Below, piece after piece: positions 7,176 through 8,934 of a stretch of 8,934 nucleotides of DNA (positions are counted from its first letter, which is position 1; each line of letters begins with the position of its first letter). The position numbers and the translations under genes were made by a program. Location: the NCBI GenBank assembly GCA_946615785.1, contig CAMOIA010000049.1, positions 1 through 8,934 on the forward strand, given 5' to 3'. The notes beneath the pieces were generated by a model. The model searched no databases. It was not told where the DNA came from and worked only from the letters and a program-made list of their open reading frames with translations. Source of the stretch: an uncultured Clostridia bacterium (lineage in GTDB: Bacteria; Bacillota; Clostridia; Christensenellales; Aristaeellaceae).

Positions 7176-7206
7176 GGACGCCCCGATTGCCGGGACGTCC
7201 TTTTTT
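7176..7206 (+). terminator. Rho-independent terminator of the secreted-protein gene
   Basis: GGACG.CCC pairs with GGG.CGTCC (one C/A mismatch) around a GATTGCC-type loop, followed directly by six T. It starts 21 bases after the TGA stop. Confidence 0.85.
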
Positions 7207-7260
7207 CATGCTCTTCTTTCAGGAATCAGAAGGCTTTCATACAAAAAGCAGAACCTGAGC

Positions 7261-7286
7261 GGGATTTCGCATCGCTTGCGATTCCC
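7261..7286 (+). repeat. Imperfect hairpin upstream of the acyltransferase promoter
   Basis: GGGA and TCGCA pair with TGCGA and TCCC around a 5-base loop, with a small internal mismatch. It ends 11 bp before the -35 box. No T-run follows. It may be a regulatory site or have no function. Confidence 0.25.
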
Positions 7287-7297
7287 TGGACTTGCGC

Positions 7298-7334
7298 TTG
7301 ACAAATGTGGGCATACAGGTACAATAATTGTGAA
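7298..7334 (+). promoter_or_regulatory. Promoter of the acyltransferase gene with ATTGTGA element
   Basis: -35 TTGACA (7298-7303, perfect consensus), 16-bp spacer, -10 TACAAT (7320-7325). ATTGTGAA (7327-7334) begins one base after the -10, as at the neighbouring promoters. The expected start is near 7332. Confidence 0.8.
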
Positions 7335-7358
7335 CGATGCAAAGGAGTTGAAACGCTT

Positions 7359-8252
7359 ATGTTCGGATTTCGGCCTGACGGACGCAGGATCAGCGATATT
7401 GAGCCCATTGTTCGGATCACCCCCTACCTGATGCCCACGCGCGTGGATTCCATGGTGTTTTTGCAGCACGAGGTGGATTTTGAAATGCTCACGCGCTACA
7501 TCGCCGCGCAGGCGATCAAGGGCGAAAAGGTGACCTATATGCAGATCATCATCGCGGCCTTTGTGCGCGCGGTGAGCCAGCACCCCGAGATCAACCGCTT
7601 CATCATGAACAAGCAGTATTACAGCCGCAAAAACTGCACGGTATCCTTCAGCGTGCTGCACGACCCGCAGGACGCGGACAAGGGCGAAACCACGGTCAAA
7701 ATCAAATTCGACCCCACGGACACGCTGTATGATGTGCGCGACCGCATGAACGAAGCCATTGAGAAAAACCGCGGGGAAGAGGCCAAGAACTTCGCCGACA
7801 AGCTGGCTTCCTTCGTCCTGGCGGTGCCGGGCCTGGCCACGCTGGTCGTGGCGCTGGTGCGGCTCCTGGACCGCTACGGCCTGTGCCCCGGCGCGCTGCT
7901 GGACAGCCTGCCCTTCCACACCTCCATGTTCATCACCAACAACGCCTCCATCGGACTGCACCACGTGAACCACCACATTTACAACTTCGGCTCCACGTCC
8001 CTGTTCTTTGGCATGGGCACGCCGCTCAAAAAGGCCGTGGTGGAGCATGGGGAAGCCCGCATGAAGCGCTTCCTGCCCATCGGCATCACCGCGGACGAGC
8101 GCGTGAGCAGCGGCGCGCATTTCGCCCGCTTCTTCACCACCATGAACCGCTGTCTCAATCACCCTGAGATGCTGGAGACGCCGCCGGAAGTGGTGCTGTA
8201 CGACCCGAAGGCTGAATATCATGTAGCAAAGCCTGAAAAGAAAAAGGCATAA
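7359..8252 (+). CDS. Stand-alone E2/CAT-like acyltransferase
   Basis: 297 residues from ATG 7359, preceded by AAAGGAG. An in-frame ATG at 7305 lies between the -35 and -10 boxes and so cannot be the start. The fold signatures are those of the 2-oxoacid dehydrogenase E2 catalytic domain / chloramphenicol acetyltransferase superfamily: HIS-rich HHVNHHIYNFG (201-211), TSMFITNNASIG (188-199) and DERVSSGAHFARFF (246-259). The last sits where E2 enzymes have DHRxxxG with the catalytic His; here that position is Glu247, which I believe is also common in lone clostridial members. There is no lipoyl or peripheral-subunit domain, so it is not a normal E2 of a dehydrogenase complex. A hydrophobic stretch (about 155-170) and a Lys-rich tail are also visible. 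It may transfer an acyl group to an unknown acceptor, or be catalytically altered. Monocistronic. Confidence 0.85.
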   Translation: MFGFRPDGRRISDIEPIVRITPYLMPTRVDSMVFLQHEVDFEMLTRYIAAQAIKGEKVTYMQIIIAAFVRAVSQHPEINRFIMNKQYYSRKNCTVSFSVLHDPQDADKGETTVKIKFDPTDTLYDVRDRMNEAIEKNRGEEAKNFADKLASFVLAVPGLATLVVALVRLLDRYGLCPGALLDSLPFHTSMFITNNASIGLHHVNHHIYNFGSTSLFFGMGTPLKKAVVEHGEARMKRFLPIGITADERVSSGAHFARFFTTMNRCLNHPEMLETPPEVVLYDPKAEYHVAKPEKKKA

Positions 8253-8264
8253 GCTTTGTAAAGC

Positions 8265-8348
8265 ATGGTGGTCTCCAAAGTGAATGCTGTCATCTATACG
8301 GGACGTGATCAGACGAAACAGATGACGGACCGAAGAATGGACGAGTAG
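8265..8348 (+). other. Possible small ORF or gene remnant (27 codons)
   Basis: ATG at 8265 to TAG at 8348, starting 12 bases after the acyltransferase stop and ending before its terminator, so it would be on the same transcript. No good ribosome site precedes it. The translation contains KVNAVIYTGRDQTKQM, faintly like the first strand of serine recombinases (for example AVIYARYSSD), but the catalytic Ser is absent. It may be chance, a small peptide or a decayed fragment. Confidence 0.15.
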
Positions 8349-8364
8349 GCTTACAACGTGTTAT

Positions 8365-8398
8365 CAGGCATCCCGGATCCATCCGGGGTGCCTGTTTT
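8365..8398 (+). terminator. Rho-independent terminator after the acyltransferase gene
   Basis: A 13-bp stem (CAGGCA-T-CCCGGA with TCCGGG-G-TGCCTG, one T/G wobble) with loop TCCA, followed by TTTTCGTTT. It lies 112 bases after the stop codon, leaving a long 3' untranslated stretch. Confidence 0.85.
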
Positions 8399-8415
8399 CG
8401 TTTCACGACAGAAAG

Positions 8416-8465
8416 GCCTGCAAATCAAAAGCAAACCCGTGAAGGCGAAGGCTTGCTTTGCAGGC
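8416..8465. repeat. Imperfect inverted repeat between the convergent terminators
   Basis: GCCTGCAAA (8416-8424) and TTTGCAGGC (8457-8465) are exact inverted arms. Inside them GCAA (8431-8434) faces TTGC (8453-8456), so one arm carries a six-base bulge. GAAGGC is repeated in tandem in the loop (8441-8452). Origin and role unknown; it may be a decayed terminator or a small mobile remnant. Confidence 0.35.
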
Positions 8466-8554
8466 TAAGAAGGGATGCAAAATCGGCTGTTCGCGTTGCT
8501 TGGCGGGGCCGACAGCGTGCAGATCGGGGCAGAGGTTCCTGCAAAAACAGATGC

Positions 8555-8585
8555 AAAAAAGGAACGCCCCCGAAGGGACGTTCCC
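8555..8585 (-). terminator. Rho-independent terminator of the minus-strand secreted-type gene
   Basis: On the minus strand, GGAACGTCCC pairs with GGGGCGTTCC (one G/T wobble) around TTCG, giving the very stable C(UUCG)G tetraloop, followed by six T. It begins 21 bases after the TAA stop. Confidence 0.92.
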
Positions 8586-8605
8586 AAATTGCTTACCCGA
8601 TTGGA

Positions 8606-8934
8606 TTATTCGGCAGCCAGCAGGTCAACGATGTCACGCAGGCTGTTGCGGTACAGCTTCCAGCGGGTCTCGTAGCGCCAGTAGTCCTGCAGCGTCCAGT
8701 AGATGCTGTAGCCGCCGGCCTTGGAGGCGCCGATGGACCAATGATACTGAACCTTGCCCTTGATTTCGAAGAAGATGGCGTCGCCGAAGTCTTCGGTCGC
8801 GATCGGTTCGCCGATTTCGTAAGCGGTGCCCTTCTTGGCAAGCTGATCAACGGAAGTGTAAATCTTCAGGGTGAAGTCGTCGCCGTAGCGCTTCACCTGG
8901 TCGCGGAGCTGACCGTCGATGGTGACGTAGCCGT
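8606..8934 (-). CDS. C-terminal part of a secreted-type protein, paralogue of the gene at 6342; 5' end outside window
   Basis: About 109 codons are visible, open to the right edge, ending in TAA at 8608-8606. A GTG at 8896 could be mistaken for a start, but the frame stays open upstream and the homology continues there (GYVTIDGQLRDQ), so the true start lies outside. The visible part aligns with the protein at 6342: GYVTIDGQLRD with GVLIVDGRLKD, then YEIGEPIATEDFGDAIFFEI with FEAGDEIDIEEDLEGAEAVL, VQYHWS with CTYHKN, and WTLQDYWRYETRWKLYRNSL with YCLQDYWKNEPKWRAYRASL. It lacks the Gly/Lys/Pro-rich segment and the C-terminal cysteines of the other copy. Secretion is inferred only from that relative. 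Function unknown. Confidence 0.8.
   Translation of the reverse strand, partial: GYVTIDGQLRDQVKRYGDDFTLKIYTSVDQLAKKGTAYEIGEPIATEDFGDAIFFEIKGKVQYHWSIGASKAGGYSIYWTLQDYWRYETRWKLYRNSLRDIVDLLAAE

Larger units (their letters stand above)
8253..8605. other. Convergent intergenic region without a convincing gene
   Basis: 353 bp between two convergent genes. It holds a 27-codon open frame of doubtful status (8265-8348), the plus-strand terminator at 8365-8398, an imperfect inverted repeat (8416-8465), a stretch (about 8466-8554) where I see nothing, and the minus-strand terminator at 8555-8585. Confidence 0.7.

Noticed and set aside
7305..7358. Upstream in-frame ATG for the acyltransferase
   Set aside because: It lies between the -35 and -10 boxes, so it would not be transcribed; AAAGGAG precedes ATG 7359 instead.
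7206..8222. Minus-strand open frame of 338 codons
   Set aside because: It is antisense to the acyltransferase gene and crosses its promoter; no ribosome site or recognisable motif.
8606..8896. GTG at 8896 as the start of a complete small protein
   Set aside because: The frame continues open to the window edge, and the upstream residues align with the paralogue at 6342, so the gene is partial.

Overview
The window looks like a GC-rich, gut-type Firmicute (class Clostridia). The evidence is Gram-positive style ribosome binding sites (GGAGG variants), sigma-A type promoters, a LytTR/GHKL two-component pair, a glutamate racemase, a lone E2-like acyltransferase of a type I associate with clostridia, and secreted proteins with short MKK-type signal peptides. 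Genus cannot be read from this sequence alone.

Left part (about 1-6061), all on the minus strand. Transcription starts at a strong promoter near 6061-6034 and runs leftward through a cytosolic-type 5'-nucleotidase (5961-5035), glutamate racemase MurI (5038-4238), a LytTR response regulator (4219-3512) and a GHKL/AgrC-like sensor kinase (3512-2238). These four are packed with a 4-bp overlap, an 18-bp gap and a 1-bp overlap, so they form a convincing operon. After a gap of 99 bp comes a membrane-anchored family 3 glycoside hydrolase with permuted domain order (2138 to beyond position 1). It begins at a TTG codon, and its catalytic barrel lies mostly off the left edge. It may be read through from the operon or use its own weak promoter.

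Middle (5962-6341): a divergent intergenic region of about 380 bp. It holds the leftward operon promoter, a pair of overlapping hairpins, and the promoter of a rightward gene with a direct repeat of ATTGTGAAT and a near-perfect palindrome in its leader.

Right part: a secreted protein of unknown family (6342-7154, plus) ends at a clear terminator. A stand-alone E2/CAT-like acyltransferase (7359-8252, plus) follows with its own promoter and terminator. After a gap of about 350 bp with no convincing gene, a convergent minus-strand gene (8934-8606, 5' end outside the window) encodes the C-terminal part of a second secreted-type protein. It aligns with the first one along its whole visible length, including a shared LQDYW...YR.SL tail. 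The two appear to be diverged paralogues of a family I cannot name, and this is the best candidate here for something undescribed.

A recurring regulatory signal links several genes: the heptamer ATTGTGA lies 1-3 bp after the -10 box (or -10-like box) of the glycosidase, of the first secreted protein (two copies) and of the acyltransferase. No RNA genes, insertion sequences or CRISPR arrays were seen.
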